From an uncultured Muribaculaceae bacterium (lineage in GTDB: Bacteria > Bacteroidota > Bacteroidia > Bacteroidales > Muribaculaceae): a stretch of 33,624 nucleotides of DNA. A program made the position numbers and the translations under genes. The stretch is taken from positions 1 through 33,624 of the forward strand of contig CANNVE010000028.1 in the NCBI GenBank assembly GCA_947525975.1, written 5' to 3'. This document shows, piece after piece, positions 7,812 to 16,025 of this stretch (position 1 is the stretch's first letter; the number at the start of each line of letters is the position of its first letter). The notes beneath the pieces are model-generated. The model saw only the letters and a list, made by a program, of their open reading frames with translations. It had not been told where the DNA came from and did not search any database.

Positions 7812-7835
7812 GAATACTTCTGAATGTTTTAAAAG

Positions 7836-7909
7836 TGGTCCCACTAGGGCTTGAACCTAGGACTCCCTGATTATGAGTCAGGTGCTCTAACCAACTGAGC
7901 TATAGGACC
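7836..7909 (-). tRNA. tRNA with CAU anticodon (probably tRNA-Ile2, else elongator Met)
   Basis: Reading the minus strand from 7909, all arms fold: acceptor GGTCCTA with TGGGACC, D arm GCTC/GAGC, anticodon stem CCTGA/TCAGG with loop CTCATAA (anticodon CAT), T arm CTAGG/CCTAG with TTCAAGC loop, discriminator A; 74 bases, CCA not encoded. A CAU anticodon is either methionine or the lysidine-modified isoleucine-2 tRNA. The acceptor has C4-G69 and C5-G68, the pairs that in E. coli mark tRNA-Ile2 for the lysidine synthetase TilS, so I favour Ile2. A T-rich tract and hairpin follow. The integrase lies on the 3' side, so the 3' end is a candidate attachment site. Confidence 0.95.
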
Positions 7910-7924
7910 GTGTTTTTGGTGATG

Positions 7925-7956
7925 CAAAGTTAGGATTTATTTTTTAATTGACCAAA
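7925..7956 (-). promoter_or_regulatory. Consensus promoter of the tRNA gene
   Basis: On the minus strand TTTG (7956-7953), 20 bases, then TAACTTTG (7932-7925): a full match to the Bacteroidetes TTTG-N19-21-TAnnTTTG promoter. It would start transcription near 7918, about 9 bases before the mature tRNA 5' end. Confidence 0.85.
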
Positions 7957-8248
7957 TGTTTTTCGTGTTTTTTTGATGACATTGTTGTTTTTGTTTTTTA
8001 TGCGGTTGATGGGCAGAGGATTGCGGATGGCGGCGGGGGATGATTGGCGACTGGGGCGGAGTCGGAGTCTGTCAGTGTTTTGGCTCTGTGAGGGGCTGCT
8101 GTGTCAGTGTTTCTGACTGAATGGTTGCTTATTTTTGCTTTTTTTAGTTTTTTATGTCACGGTTTCAGTTTGGTATGAGGTTTGTAAGGTGTTATTATGA
8201 AGGCGGGGGTGTCCCGCATTGTTTGATAATCTAAATCTAATTATTTAT
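7957..8248. other. Gene-free stretch upstream of htpG
   Basis: No credible gene. TGTCAGTGTTT occurs twice (8070-8080 and 8102-8112), 32 bases apart, the second inside a small inverted pair GTCAG/CTGAC. TATTTTTG at 8130-8137 fits a -7 box that would give htpG a leader of about 105 bases. I see no CIRCE element, the usual HrcA site. Confidence 0.35.
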
Positions 8249-10294
8249 ATGCAACAAGGAAAGATTGGTGTGACCACGGAGAATATTTTCCCGGTCATAA
8301 AGAAGTTTCTCTACAGCGACCATGAGATATTCCTTCGCGAACTCGTGTCGAACGCTGTCGACGCAACGCAGAAGATCAAAACTCTCGCCACTTTCGGCGA
8401 TTTCAAGGGCGAGCTTGGCGAGCTTGATGTGCGCGTGAAGATAGACAAAGAGGCCGGCACCCTCACCATCAGCGACCGCGGCATCGGCATGACCGCCGAG
8501 GACCTCGACAAATACATCAACCAGATAGCATTCTCGGGCGCAGAGGAGTTCCTGGAGAAGTACAAGGATACGGCCAACTCCATCATCGGCCATTTCGGTC
8601 TTGGCTTCTACTCGGCGTTTATGGTGGCAAAGAAGGTAGAGATCAATACTTTGTCATACAAGGAGGATGCCAAGCCTGTGAAGTGGACATGCGATGGCTC
8701 GCCTGAATATTCGATGGAAGAGGGCTCTCGCTCTGACCGAGGCACCGACATCGTGCTCTACATCGATGACGATGACAAGCAATTCCTGGAGCAGAGCACT
8801 ATCGACGGCCTGCTGAAGAAATATTGCCGCTTCCTGCCCGTGCCGGTGATTTCCGGCAAAGTGCAGGAGTGGAAGGACGGCAAGATGCAGGATACCGACA
8901 AAGACAATGTGATCAACAGCTCTGAGCCGCAGTGGATGAAGAAGCCTTCTGACCTCACGAAGGATGACTATCTTAAATTCTACCGCGAGCTCTATCCGGG
9001 CCAGGACGACCCGATGTTCTGGATACACCTCAACGTCGACTATCCGTTCACCCTCACCGGCATTCTTTTCTTCCCGAAGATCCACAATAATTTCGAGCTC
9101 ACCAAAAACCGCATCCAGCTCTATTGCAATCAAGTGTACGTCACCGACTCGGTCGAGGGCGTGGTGCCTGAGTTCATGATGCTGCTGCAAGGCGTAATCG
9201 ACTCGCCCGACATCCCTCTCAATGTCTCGAGGTCATATCTACAGTCTGACACAGCAGTAAAGAAGATTTCCACCTATATCACAAAGAAGGTGGCCTCGCG
9301 CCTCGAGGAGCTCTTCAAGGCTGACCGCGCCGACTATGAGAGCAAGTGGGACGACATAAAGATCTTCATCGAGTACGGTATGCTCACCGACGATAAATTC
9401 CGCGATGCGGCCATGAAGTTCGTGCTTCTCAAGGACACTGAGGGCAAATATTACACTCTCGATGAATACCGCGCTCTCGTAGAGCCCGAGCAGACCGACA
9501 AGGACGGCAACGTGATCTATCTCTATTCTACCAATCCGGTGGAGCAGTACACCTACATCAACGCCGCCAATTCAAAGGGATACAATGTGCTGCTGATGGA
9601 CGGCCAGCTCGACAATCACTTCATCGGCCTGCTTGAGCAGCAGATCGAAAAGACGCAGTGCGTGCGCGTGGACAGCGACGTTGTCGACAATCTCATCCGC
9701 AAGGATGTGACACGCAACGTAGACCTCACGCCTCTGCAGCGCAACATCCTGACCACTGAATTCCGCTCGCAGGTGCCTGCGGTGGAGAAGACCAACTTCC
9801 TGGTGGAATTTGAAGCCCTCTCCCCCACTGCCCTGCCTATCGTGATCACGCAGAATGAATACATGCGCCGCATGAAGGACATGGCCGCCATGCAGCCCGG
9901 CATGAGCTTCTACGGCGAGCTTCCGGATTCCTACAATCTGGTGGTGAACACCGAGCATCCGCTCATCATGCAGATTCGTGATGAAGCACAGAAAGCCGTG
10001 GGCGCTGAAGTTGAGCCTCTGGCCAACGAGATTGACGAGAAAAATAAGCAGGCATCCGACATTCGCTCAGCGGCAAAGGATGGCAAATTGTCGGCCGAGG
10101 AGGAGAAGCAGGTGTCTGACCTTGAGAAGGCAGTGAGCGAATTACGCGAGAAGCAAGATAAGATCGTGACTGACTATGCCGCCACTTGCCCGCAGGTGAA
10201 GCAACTCATCGACCTTGCTCTCCTTGGCAACGGCTTGCTGAAGGGCGCTTCGCTCAACGATTTCATCTCTCGCTCGATTTCATTGATGAAATAA
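8249..10294 (+). CDS. htpG: Molecular chaperone HtpG (Hsp90)
   Basis: Bacterial Hsp90, an ATP-dependent cytosolic dimeric chaperone, 681 residues. The start is the ATG at 8249 (MQQGKIGVTTENIFP), the usual HtpG beginning; a longer frame from TTG at 8219 has no support. The N-terminal GHKL ATPase is complete: ELVSNAVDA (E31, N35), SDRGIGMT (D76), GHFGLGFYSAF lid region (~114-124) and RGTDIVLYI. The middle domain follows (~230-480, with NVSRSYLQSD), then a C-terminal dimerisation domain with a charged insert (EVEPLANEIDEKNKQASD onward), a spacer seen in Bacteroidetes forms. It stands alone between the tRNA and a convergent PspC gene. Family identity is certain. Confidence 0.98.
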   Translation: MQQGKIGVTTENIFPVIKKFLYSDHEIFLRELVSNAVDATQKIKTLATFGDFKGELGELDVRVKIDKEAGTLTISDRGIGMTAEDLDKYINQIAFSGAEEFLEKYKDTANSIIGHFGLGFYSAFMVAKKVEINTLSYKEDAKPVKWTCDGSPEYSMEEGSRSDRGTDIVLYIDDDDKQFLEQSTIDGLLKKYCRFLPVPVISGKVQEWKDGKMQDTDKDNVINSSEPQWMKKPSDLTKDDYLKFYRELYPGQDDPMFWIHLNVDYPFTLTGILFFPKIHNNFELTKNRIQLYCNQVYVTDSVEGVVPEFMMLLQGVIDSPDIPLNVSRSYLQSDTAVKKISTYITKKVASRLEELFKADRADYESKWDDIKIFIEYGMLTDDKFRDAAMKFVLLKDTEGKYYTLDEYRALVEPEQTDKDGNVIYLYSTNPVEQYTYINAANSKGYNVLLMDGQLDNHFIGLLEQQIEKTQCVRVDSDVVDNLIRKDVTRNVDLTPLQRNILTTEFRSQVPAVEKTNFLVEFEALSPTALPIVITQNEYMRRMKDMAAMQPGMSFYGELPDSYNLVVNTEHPLIMQIRDEAQKAVGAEVEPLANEIDEKNKQASDIRSAAKDGKLSAEEEKQVSDLEKAVSELREKQDKIVTDYAATCPQVKQLIDLALLGNGLLKGASLNDFISRSISLMK

Positions 10295-10316
10295 TCGCCG
10301 CCGCCAACACGGCAGG

Positions 10317-10342
10317 CCCGTGCGTTTCGGAGAAACGCACCT
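10317..10342. repeat. Dispersed 26-base palindromic repeat, copy 1
   Basis: The 26 bases are identical to 16026-16051. The core GTGCGTTTC-GGA-GAAACGCAC (10320-10340) folds into a 9-base perfect stem. It sits directly after htpG and resembles bacterial REP elements in size, palindromic form and 3'-intergenic position. Confidence 0.75.
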
Positions 10343-10347
10343 CCACG

Positions 10348-10393
10348 TAATCATTAAAGGCAGTCCCTTTGAAGGGACTGCCTTTAATGATTA
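10348..10393. terminator. 22-base perfect hairpin between convergent genes
   Basis: TAATCATTAAAGGCAGTCCC onward (arm 10348-10369) pairs without mismatch with the arm 10372-10393, leaving a TG turn at 10370-10371. The two arms are flanked by A/T-rich ends. It lies between htpG (+) and the PspC gene (-) and probably ends transcripts from both sides. Confidence 0.75.
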
Positions 10394-10399
10394 TGACGC

Positions 10400-10428
10400 A
10401 ATCTATAGAGGTGCGGACTCTATAGATT
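10400..10428 (-). terminator. Second hairpin overlapping the PspC stop codon
   Basis: AATCTATAGAG (10400-10410) pairs perfectly with CTCTATAGATT (10418-10428) around a 7-base loop. The right arm overlaps the stop codon of the PspC gene (10427-10429). It has no T-run, so a role in RNA stability is as likely as termination. Confidence 0.4.
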
Positions 10429-10627
10429 ATCTGTATAAGTTGGGGTTGAGCGGAATCACTATCCACGCTATCAGATAAGCGAGAACGCCGAAGCCTACCC
10501 AAAGAGCCATGAATGCCCAGGCGAGCCTCACTATGGTGGGGTCGATGTCGAAGTATTCGCCGATGCCTCCACACACGCCTCCGATCATTTTGGAGACGTT
10601 AGACCGATATAATCTTTTTGCTGCCAT
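10427..10627 (-). CDS. PspC domain protein (small inner-membrane protein)
   Basis: A 66-residue protein that is essentially one PspC domain: KRLYRSNVSKMIGGVCGGIG, EYFDIDPTIVRLAWA, then a hydrophobic span (FMALWVGFGVLAYLIAWIVI) ending PLNP. The start is the ATG at 10627 (MAAKRLY), because the seven residues before it in the longer frame have no family support and lie in the promoter. PspC in E. coli is part of the phage-shock response that senses membrane stress; stand-alone PspC proteins are common in Bacteroidetes, where partners are unclear. No pspA or pspB neighbour is seen. It converges on htpG. Confidence 0.93.
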   Translation of the reverse strand: MAAKRLYRSNVSKMIGGVCGGIGEYFDIDPTIVRLAWAFMALWVGFGVLAYLIAWIVIPLNPNLYR

Positions 10628-10645
10628 TTTGATGTGTATTTTTGG

Positions 10646-10653
10646 CAAAGATA
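10646..10653 (-). promoter_or_regulatory. -7 box of the PspC gene
   Basis: TATCTTTG on the minus strand fits TAnnTTTG. Transcription would begin near 10639, about 12 bases before the ATG at 10627. No clear TTTG at -33. Confidence 0.5.
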
Positions 10654-10691
10654 GCGATAATATTTGAATTTGGCGGTTTTTGGTCGCCTCA

Positions 10692-10723
10692 TTTTACGAT
10701 GCGAATTTTTTTAGCTAACTTTG
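10692..10723 (+). promoter_or_regulatory. Promoter of the small membrane protein/ABC-F unit
   Basis: TTTT (10692-10695), 20 bases, then TAACTTTG (10716-10723); one base off the full Bacteroidetes consensus. It gives a leader of about 80 bases before the ATG at 10812. Confidence 0.7.
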
Positions 10724-10811
10724 TATCAAAATATGCGAATGCAATCGTCATCCCTGCGAATGGGTCCGACAAAAAGGATTGCACAAATCTTAAAATACAA
10801 GAAAACGTACA

Positions 10812-11036
10812 ATGCTCAGCAATAAGACCAAACGCAATATCTGGCTGACACTATCAGTGCTGTCGGCTTTGACTGTCATAGACCGATCGATACGCCTGGC
10901 CATGGGAGAAATCGACTGGTGGAAACTCGCTTTCAGCATCATCGTCACTGCATTGTGCGTGAAATTCTACCTCGCATTCAGAAAGCAAGTGAAAAAAGGC
11001 AACCTTTTCGGCCATGTCAACCCGCTTGAAAAGTGA
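10812..11036 (+). CDS. Small two-helix membrane protein, unknown function
   Basis: A 74-residue protein with two hydrophobic spans: ~10-29 (IWLTLSVLSALTVIDRSIRL) and ~38-56 (LAFSIIVTALCVKFYLAF), joined by a short loop (AMGEIDWWK). Both ends are basic (MLSNKTKRN; RKQVKKGNLFGHVNPLEK), suggesting both termini in the cytoplasm. I do not recognise a family. Support for a real gene comes from the near-consensus promoter 90 bases upstream, an uninterrupted frame with good membrane-protein composition, and the ABC-F gene 49 bases downstream on the same strand with no terminator between. It may be co-transcribed with the ABC-F gene, but a shared job is not implied. Confidence 0.7.
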   Translation: MLSNKTKRNIWLTLSVLSALTVIDRSIRLAMGEIDWWKLAFSIIVTALCVKFYLAFRKQVKKGNLFGHVNPLEK

Positions 11037-11085
11037 CCTAACCCCTCTTCATCTTCTTTAAACAAAAAATTCACACTTCCAGACA

Positions 11086-12705
11086 ATGATATCAGTCGAC
11101 GCCCTCGCCGTAGAATTCGGAGGCACCACCCTGTTCAAGGATGTCTCCTTCGTCATCAACCCCAAAGACCGCATAGCCCTGATGGGCAAGAACGGAGCCG
11201 GAAAAAGCACTCTCCTGAAGATTTTGGCCGGAATACGCAATCCAACGCGCGGATCAGTCTCCGTGCCAAAAGACTGCACGGTGTGCTATCTTCCACAGCA
11301 CATGATGACGGAGGATGGCCGCACGGTCTTTGAGGAAGCCTCTCAGGCGTTCGCCCACCTTAAGGAAATGGAGCGCGAAATCGAGGAAATGAACGCCGAA
11401 CTGGCCACCCGCACCGACTATGAGAGCGAATCATACATGGAGCTGATAGAGAAAGTGGCCACAGTCAGCGAGAAATTCTATGCCATCGACATGACCCACT
11501 TTGAGGAGGACGTGGAGAAGGCCCTTCTCGGCCTCGGGTTCAAGCGAGAGGACTTCCACCGGCCAACATCCGACTTCTCCGGCGGATGGCGCATGCGCAT
11601 CGAGCTGGCGAAACTCCTGCTGCAGAAGCCCGACGTGCTGCTGCTCGACGAGCCCACCAACCATCTCGACATCGAGTCGATCGGCTGGCTCGAAGACTTC
11701 GTGATCAACAGCCCCATGGCTGTGGTGGTGATAAGCCACGACCGCAGATTCATCGACACGATCACCACCCGCACCATCGAAGTTACGCTCGGACGCATCT
11801 ATGACTACAAAGCCACCTACAGCCACTATCTCGAACTACGCAAGGACCGCCGCAAACAGCAGCAGAAACAATATGACGATCAGCAGAAGCAGATAGCCGA
11901 GGCAAAGGAATTCATCGAGCGGTTCAAGGGCACGTACTCAAAGACCTATCAGGTGCAGAGCAAGGTGAAATGGCTTGAAAAATTAGAGATCGTGGAGGTA
12001 GATGAGGAAGACACATCAGCCCTTAGGCTGAAATTCCCGCCATGCCCGCGCAGCGGCAACTATCCGGTGATAGCCGAGGGCGTGGGCAAGAGCTATGACG
12101 GTAAGCCGGTGTTCGCCAACGCATCGTTCATCATCAAGCGCGGCGAGAAGGTAGCGTTTTCAGGCCGCAACGGCGAGGGAAAATCCACCATGGTCAAGGC
12201 CATTATGGGTGAGATAGAGCATGACGGCGAGCTGAAACTCGGCCACAACGTGCAGATAGGATACTTCGCCCAGAACAGCGCCTCGCTCCTCGACGAGAAC
12301 CTGACCGTATTCCAGACCATCGACGACATAGCCGTGGGCGACGCCAGGCTGAAGATCAGGGATCTACTCGGCGCATTCATGTTTGGCGGCGAGGAGAACC
12401 AAAAGAAGGTGAAGGTGCTGTCAGGCGGCGAGCGCGTGCGCCTGTGCATGATCAAACTGCTGCTCGAACCCATCAACCTGCTCATACTCGACGAGCCCAC
12501 CAATCATCTCGACCTCAAGACGAAAGACATACTGAAGCAAGCCCTGCGAGACTTCGACGGCACGCTTATACTCGTGAGCCATGACCGCGACTTCCTTGAC
12601 GGACTCGTGACGAAGGTCTACGAATTCGGCGACGGCAAAGTGCGCGAGCACCTATGCGGCATCAACGAATTCCTCGAAAAGAAAAAAGCCGAGAAATTGC
12701 AATAA
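11086..12705 (+). CDS. ABC-F family ATPase (ribosome-associated translation factor type)
   Basis: A 539-residue protein with two ABC ATPase domains and no membrane part, the ABC-F layout. Domain 1: Walker A GKNGAGKST (34-42), signature FSGGWRMR, Walker B LLLDEPTNHLD, switch VISHDRRF. A charged interdomain linker follows (~240-300, YLELRKDRRKQQQKQYDD), the P-site tRNA interaction motif in this family. Domain 2: GRNGEGKST, LSGGERVRL, LILDEPTNHLD, LVSHDRDF. ABC-F proteins bind the ribosome and act in translation (EttA, Uup, YbiT types) or antibiotic protection; the chromosomal setting and lack of a resistance neighbourhood favour a housekeeping role. A strong terminator follows at 12728. Subfamily is not decided here. 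Confidence 0.95.
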   Translation: MISVDALAVEFGGTTLFKDVSFVINPKDRIALMGKNGAGKSTLLKILAGIRNPTRGSVSVPKDCTVCYLPQHMMTEDGRTVFEEASQAFAHLKEMEREIEEMNAELATRTDYESESYMELIEKVATVSEKFYAIDMTHFEEDVEKALLGLGFKREDFHRPTSDFSGGWRMRIELAKLLLQKPDVLLLDEPTNHLDIESIGWLEDFVINSPMAVVVISHDRRFIDTITTRTIEVTLGRIYDYKATYSHYLELRKDRRKQQQKQYDDQQKQIAEAKEFIERFKGTYSKTYQVQSKVKWLEKLEIVEVDEEDTSALRLKFPPCPRSGNYPVIAEGVGKSYDGKPVFANASFIIKRGEKVAFSGRNGEGKSTMVKAIMGEIEHDGELKLGHNVQIGYFAQNSASLLDENLTVFQTIDDIAVGDARLKIRDLLGAFMFGGEENQKKVKVLSGGERVRLCMIKLLLEPINLLILDEPTNHLDLKTKDILKQALRDFDGTLILVSHDRDFLDGLVTKVYEFGDGKVREHLCGINEFLEKKKAEKLQ

Positions 12706-12727
12706 TCTGCTTTCGGAAATCATTACA

Positions 12728-12768
12728 AAATGCAAGCGAAATCTTAACTTCGCTTGCATTTTTATTGT
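12728..12768 (+). terminator. Rho-independent terminator after the ABC-F gene
   Basis: AAATGCAAGCGAA (12728-12740) pairs perfectly with TTCGCTTGCATTT (12749-12761) around an 8-base loop, followed by TTATTGTTT. Confidence 0.88.
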
Positions 12769-12795
12769 TTATCCAAACTTTATTGTATAAATTTG
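12764..12795 (+). promoter_or_regulatory. Promoter of the large secreted protein gene
   Basis: ATTG (12764-12767), 20 bases, then TAAATTTG (12788-12795), one base off consensus. The -33 element overlaps the tail of the preceding terminator. Confidence 0.65.
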
Positions 12796-12832
12796 CACTT
12801 TCATTATTATAACCAATCAAAACCAATAGCCC

Positions 12833-15800
12833 ATGCTGAAATTTTACACATTGATCAGCGCGGCCGCGCTGATGCTGACAGCGTCAGCATCAGCCGCGAA
12901 TCCGGCCACACCGCATCGCTCGACATCCGCCACAAACGGAGCCGGCATGAAAGTGATCAACACCCAACCCCACTTCCCACGCCACGCCGAGACCCTGCGC
13001 GCTCCGATGATGAAAGCGGAGGAAGAAAGCGTCACCGTGCCGTTCACCCACTCGCTCGGATCAAAAGAGAATGCCAATGAAGTATACAACAGCATAATCG
13101 ATGCTAATGGCGATGGCAAGACATGGAAGCCCGGTGGCTTCACAGCATACTCCGTCTGCATGATGCCGACAGAGAAAGAAAAGATGGACGACTGGATGTT
13201 CTCTCCGGCCATCGTGCTCAAGGCCGGAGAGGAGTATGAGTTATCGCTCGACATGCGATGTGTTCTTGCAAAAGGCACGAAAGACGTTCTCGACCTCTGC
13301 ATCGGCAATGCCAAGACCGTCGAAGCCATGACGCAGAAAATCACCACAATCGAAGCCACTAAAAAAGACTGGGCAACATCGAAGGCAAAATTTACGGTGC
13401 CGGCCGACGGCCTATACCACATCGGTTTCCATGCCATTTCAGACAAGGCAACATCAGGCAACCTCGCGGTATGCAATCTTTCAATCAGGAGCTTCGGCGA
13501 CGTGGCTGACGCAGTCGACCCGCCGGCAGCGGGCACGCTGACCTATCAGGTATTCCCAAAAGGCGAACTTAAGGCGCACATAGTCTACACTGCCCCCACC
13601 CTCACCCAATCAGGAGCCGAACTCAAAGAGATAGCCAAGGTGGAGATCATCAACCGCTGGTACGAGAAGTTTGAATACACCGACGTCAAGCCCGGCCAAA
13701 TCATAGAGCGAGACGTGGATCTCTTCGCCGGCATGGCCAACAACCGCCTGCAGGCCACGGCATACGTAGCCGACTCCAAGGGCAACCTGGTGGCAGGCGA
13801 CGAACTGCTTGTGACCGGCATCATGGGCGGCAATGACACGCCTCTGGCGCCAACCAACATCAAGGCCGTGCTGTCGGCTGACCGCAAACACGTCACCGTG
13901 AGCTGGGACGCTGTGGGCGAAGTGGGCGAAAACGGCGGATACGTAGACCCGGCTGCAGTGACATACTACATCTTCGACGCTTTCGGCACATACTATGATC
14001 CCGCGCTTGCCGAGACAGCCCAGACATCGCACACATTCGACTATTCATCGGCCACAGAGCCTGATTTCATCGCCTACCAGGTTACCGCAGGCTATGAAGG
14101 CAACTACTCGCTCGAAGGCGTGAGCGACATCATAACCTACGGCCCCTCCCTCGCAATGCCCTTCAAGGAAAGCTTCTCCGACGGATATTATGAAAGCGTA
14201 TGGGTCACAGACCTTGAAAGCAGCAAAAACGTGATGGTGGGCACGGTCGACGACACAAGCCTGCAGACCAATGCCGACGACCCGGACGCCGAACCCCAAT
14301 ATCTCACATCGCAGGACGGCGACAACGGATTCTTCTACTTCCTGCCCATGAACAAGGACGACATGTACGGCATGATGTCGCTTCCCGTAAGCATCGAAGG
14401 CGCAAAAAATCCCGTGCTTGAATTCTACGCCCAAGGCAAAGGCAGCGTGATCGATGTGATGGTAGGCCCGTCGCTTCCCGAGATGAAAGTAGTGAAGACC
14501 ATTGATTTCAAGCAGACACCCACTGACGGCTGGGAACCCTTCGCCGTGCCTCTCAAAGAATTCGCCGGATACGGAGCCATCAACTTCGAGCTGCGCATGC
14601 GCGCCATCCACAATGACGAAGACCACACATGGAGCCTTCCCATCGACAATATCAGAGTACGCGACCTCGTAGAGAACAACCTCGCCATCTCGGCCTTCAA
14701 AGCGCCGGCATCGATCAAGATTGGCGAAACAGCCACCCTGTCAGCGCGCATCGAGAACCTCGGCTCGGGACGCTCCGATGCCGCAACCGCCATTCTTTAC
14801 CGTGACGGAAAGGAAGTTGCCACAACATCCGTGCCCGCGCTTGCTCCTAACGAAGCGACAGTGGTGACGTTCACGCAATCAGCTTCGATCCTCGACCCCG
14901 AAACCATCGAGTTCAGCCTTGAGCTTGTCAATGAAGGCGACATGAAGCCCGAAGACAACAATGCAGAGGCATCGGTCAATGTAGAATATCCCGCCCACCC
15001 ATCGGTTGAAGGCGTAGAAGCATCTGCAGCAGGCGCAGCCGTGCGGCTCACCTGGAATCATGTATCGATCGAAGGCCTGACCGATGCGAAAACGAGAGAA
15101 GAAGATTTCGAGAATCCCCAATACGCTCCCCTCACCATCAGCGACTTCGGCGGATGGACAATGATCGACATTGACGGAGGCCAAAACTACACATTCCTCA
15201 AAGACGAAAACAACCCCTACCGCACACTCCCCTGCGCATTCCAGCTCTTCAATCCCGAATTGGCAGGAGTGCCTGATGATTATCTGATAGACTGTCAGCC
15301 CCACAGCGGAAACACTATGCTTGTGGGCTGGAGCACGAATGGCCTCAACTCCAACCTGCTGATATCGCCCGAACTCTCCGGCGAAGCACAGACCGCCACA
15401 TTCTGGGCAAAGAGCTTCACGATCTCGTTTGGCGAAGAGTTTTCAGTCTACACTTCGACCACTGGCAATGCTGTCGCTGACTTCACACTGTTCAAAAACG
15501 TGGAAGGAGACTTCATCAACGGATGTGTGCCCGAAGACTGGACCAAGTACACCCTCTCCCTGCCGGAAGGCACCAAGTATTTCGCGATACTCCACAATTC
15601 GTATGATTCATACGCCCTCTATCTCGATGATTTCACCTTTGAGACTTCGCCCGTCCTCGCAGCCGACACCAAGCACTTGGGCTACAACGTATACCGCAAC
15701 GGGGCGAAAATCAACGAGCAGCCCATCGAAAGCAACGACTATGTCGACGAAAGCCCTCTCTCACTCCGCTCAAACGAAATCACATATCATGTGACCGCCC

Positions 15801-16006
15801 TTTACAACAACGCCGAATCTCGCCTGTCGGCGCCTGCCACAATCGATGCCTCCACGCTTGGTATCGAAGACGTTGACATCGACGACATTGACGCAGAAGC
15901 CGAATATTACCGCATCGATGGCGTGAAAGTGCAGCACAAGAACCTCACGCCCGGTATTTACATACGCAAGAAAGGATCGTCAGTCAGCAAAGTAAGCCTA
16001 AAGTGA
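12833..16006 (+). CDS. Large secreted multidomain protein with T9SS-like C-terminal sorting tail
   Basis: A 1057-residue exported protein. It opens with a signal peptide (MLKFYTLISAAALMLTASASA). From the sequence I read a series of beta-sandwich modules: a choice-of-anchor/MAM-like domain (~70-220), a fibronectin III-like module (~335-430, TVSWDAVGEVGENGGYV), a second anchor-type domain (~440-650, PFKESFSDGYYESVWV), a CARDB-like module (~655-765, KIGETATLSARIENLGSGRS), another fibronectin-like module (RLTWNHVSI) and a third anchor-type domain (~790-985, DFGGWTMIDIDGG). It ends YYRIDGVKVQHKNLTPGIYI then RKKGSSVSKVSLK, the Muribaculaceae-type sorting tail. No catalytic domain is recognised; binding or adhesion at the cell surface is inferred. 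It is a single-gene unit with its own promoter and terminator. Confidence 0.85.
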   Translation: MLKFYTLISAAALMLTASASAANPATPHRSTSATNGAGMKVINTQPHFPRHAETLRAPMMKAEEESVTVPFTHSLGSKENANEVYNSIIDANGDGKTWKPGGFTAYSVCMMPTEKEKMDDWMFSPAIVLKAGEEYELSLDMRCVLAKGTKDVLDLCIGNAKTVEAMTQKITTIEATKKDWATSKAKFTVPADGLYHIGFHAISDKATSGNLAVCNLSIRSFGDVADAVDPPAAGTLTYQVFPKGELKAHIVYTAPTLTQSGAELKEIAKVEIINRWYEKFEYTDVKPGQIIERDVDLFAGMANNRLQATAYVADSKGNLVAGDELLVTGIMGGNDTPLAPTNIKAVLSADRKHVTVSWDAVGEVGENGGYVDPAAVTYYIFDAFGTYYDPALAETAQTSHTFDYSSATEPDFIAYQVTAGYEGNYSLEGVSDIITYGPSLAMPFKESFSDGYYESVWVTDLESSKNVMVGTVDDTSLQTNADDPDAEPQYLTSQDGDNGFFYFLPMNKDDMYGMMSLPVSIEGAKNPVLEFYAQGKGSVIDVMVGPSLPEMKVVKTIDFKQTPTDGWEPFAVPLKEFAGYGAINFELRMRAIHNDEDHTWSLPIDNIRVRDLVENNLAISAFKAPASIKIGETATLSARIENLGSGRSDAATAILYRDGKEVATTSVPALAPNEATVVTFTQSASILDPETIEFSLELVNEGDMKPEDNNAEASVNVEYPAHPSVEGVEASAAGAAVRLTWNHVSIEGLTDAKTREEDFENPQYAPLTISDFGGWTMIDIDGGQNYTFLKDENNPYRTLPCAFQLFNPELAGVPDDYLIDCQPHSGNTMLVGWSTNGLNSNLLISPELSGEAQTATFWAKSFTISFGEEFSVYTSTTGNAVADFTLFKNVEGDFINGCVPEDWTKYTLSLPEGTKYFAILHNSYDSYALYLDDFTFETSPVLAADTKHLGYNVYRNGAKINEQPIESNDYVDESPLSLRSNEITYHVTALYNNAESRLSAPATIDASTLGIEDVDIDDIDAEAEYYRIDGVKVQHKNLTPGIYIRKKGSSVSKVSLK

Positions 16007-16025
16007 TTATCGGCAACGCTTGAAA

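Larger units (their letters stand above)
7341..7835. other. Non-coding element end: probable attachment and regulatory region
   Basis: About 500 bases without a credible gene between the integrase start and the tRNA 3' end. It holds the nested GTGTGCAA array (7444-7518), a palindrome TTCAGCTGAA (7552-7561), an 8-base inverted pair CAATGACC/GGTCATTG (7580-7587, 7612-7619), a -7 box on the minus strand at 7604-7611, a hairpin CCCCTGAGAGGGG (7699-7711), a near-perfect tandem decamer CACCGTTCTT/CACCGCTCTT (7741-7760) and the tRNA terminator. The exact element-chromosome junction cannot be fixed from one end. Confidence 0.55.

Noticed and set aside
8219-8248. TTG start ten codons upstream for htpG
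   Set aside because: HtpG proteins begin at the MQQGKIGVTTEN sequence; the extra residues (FDNLNLIIY) do not belong to the family.
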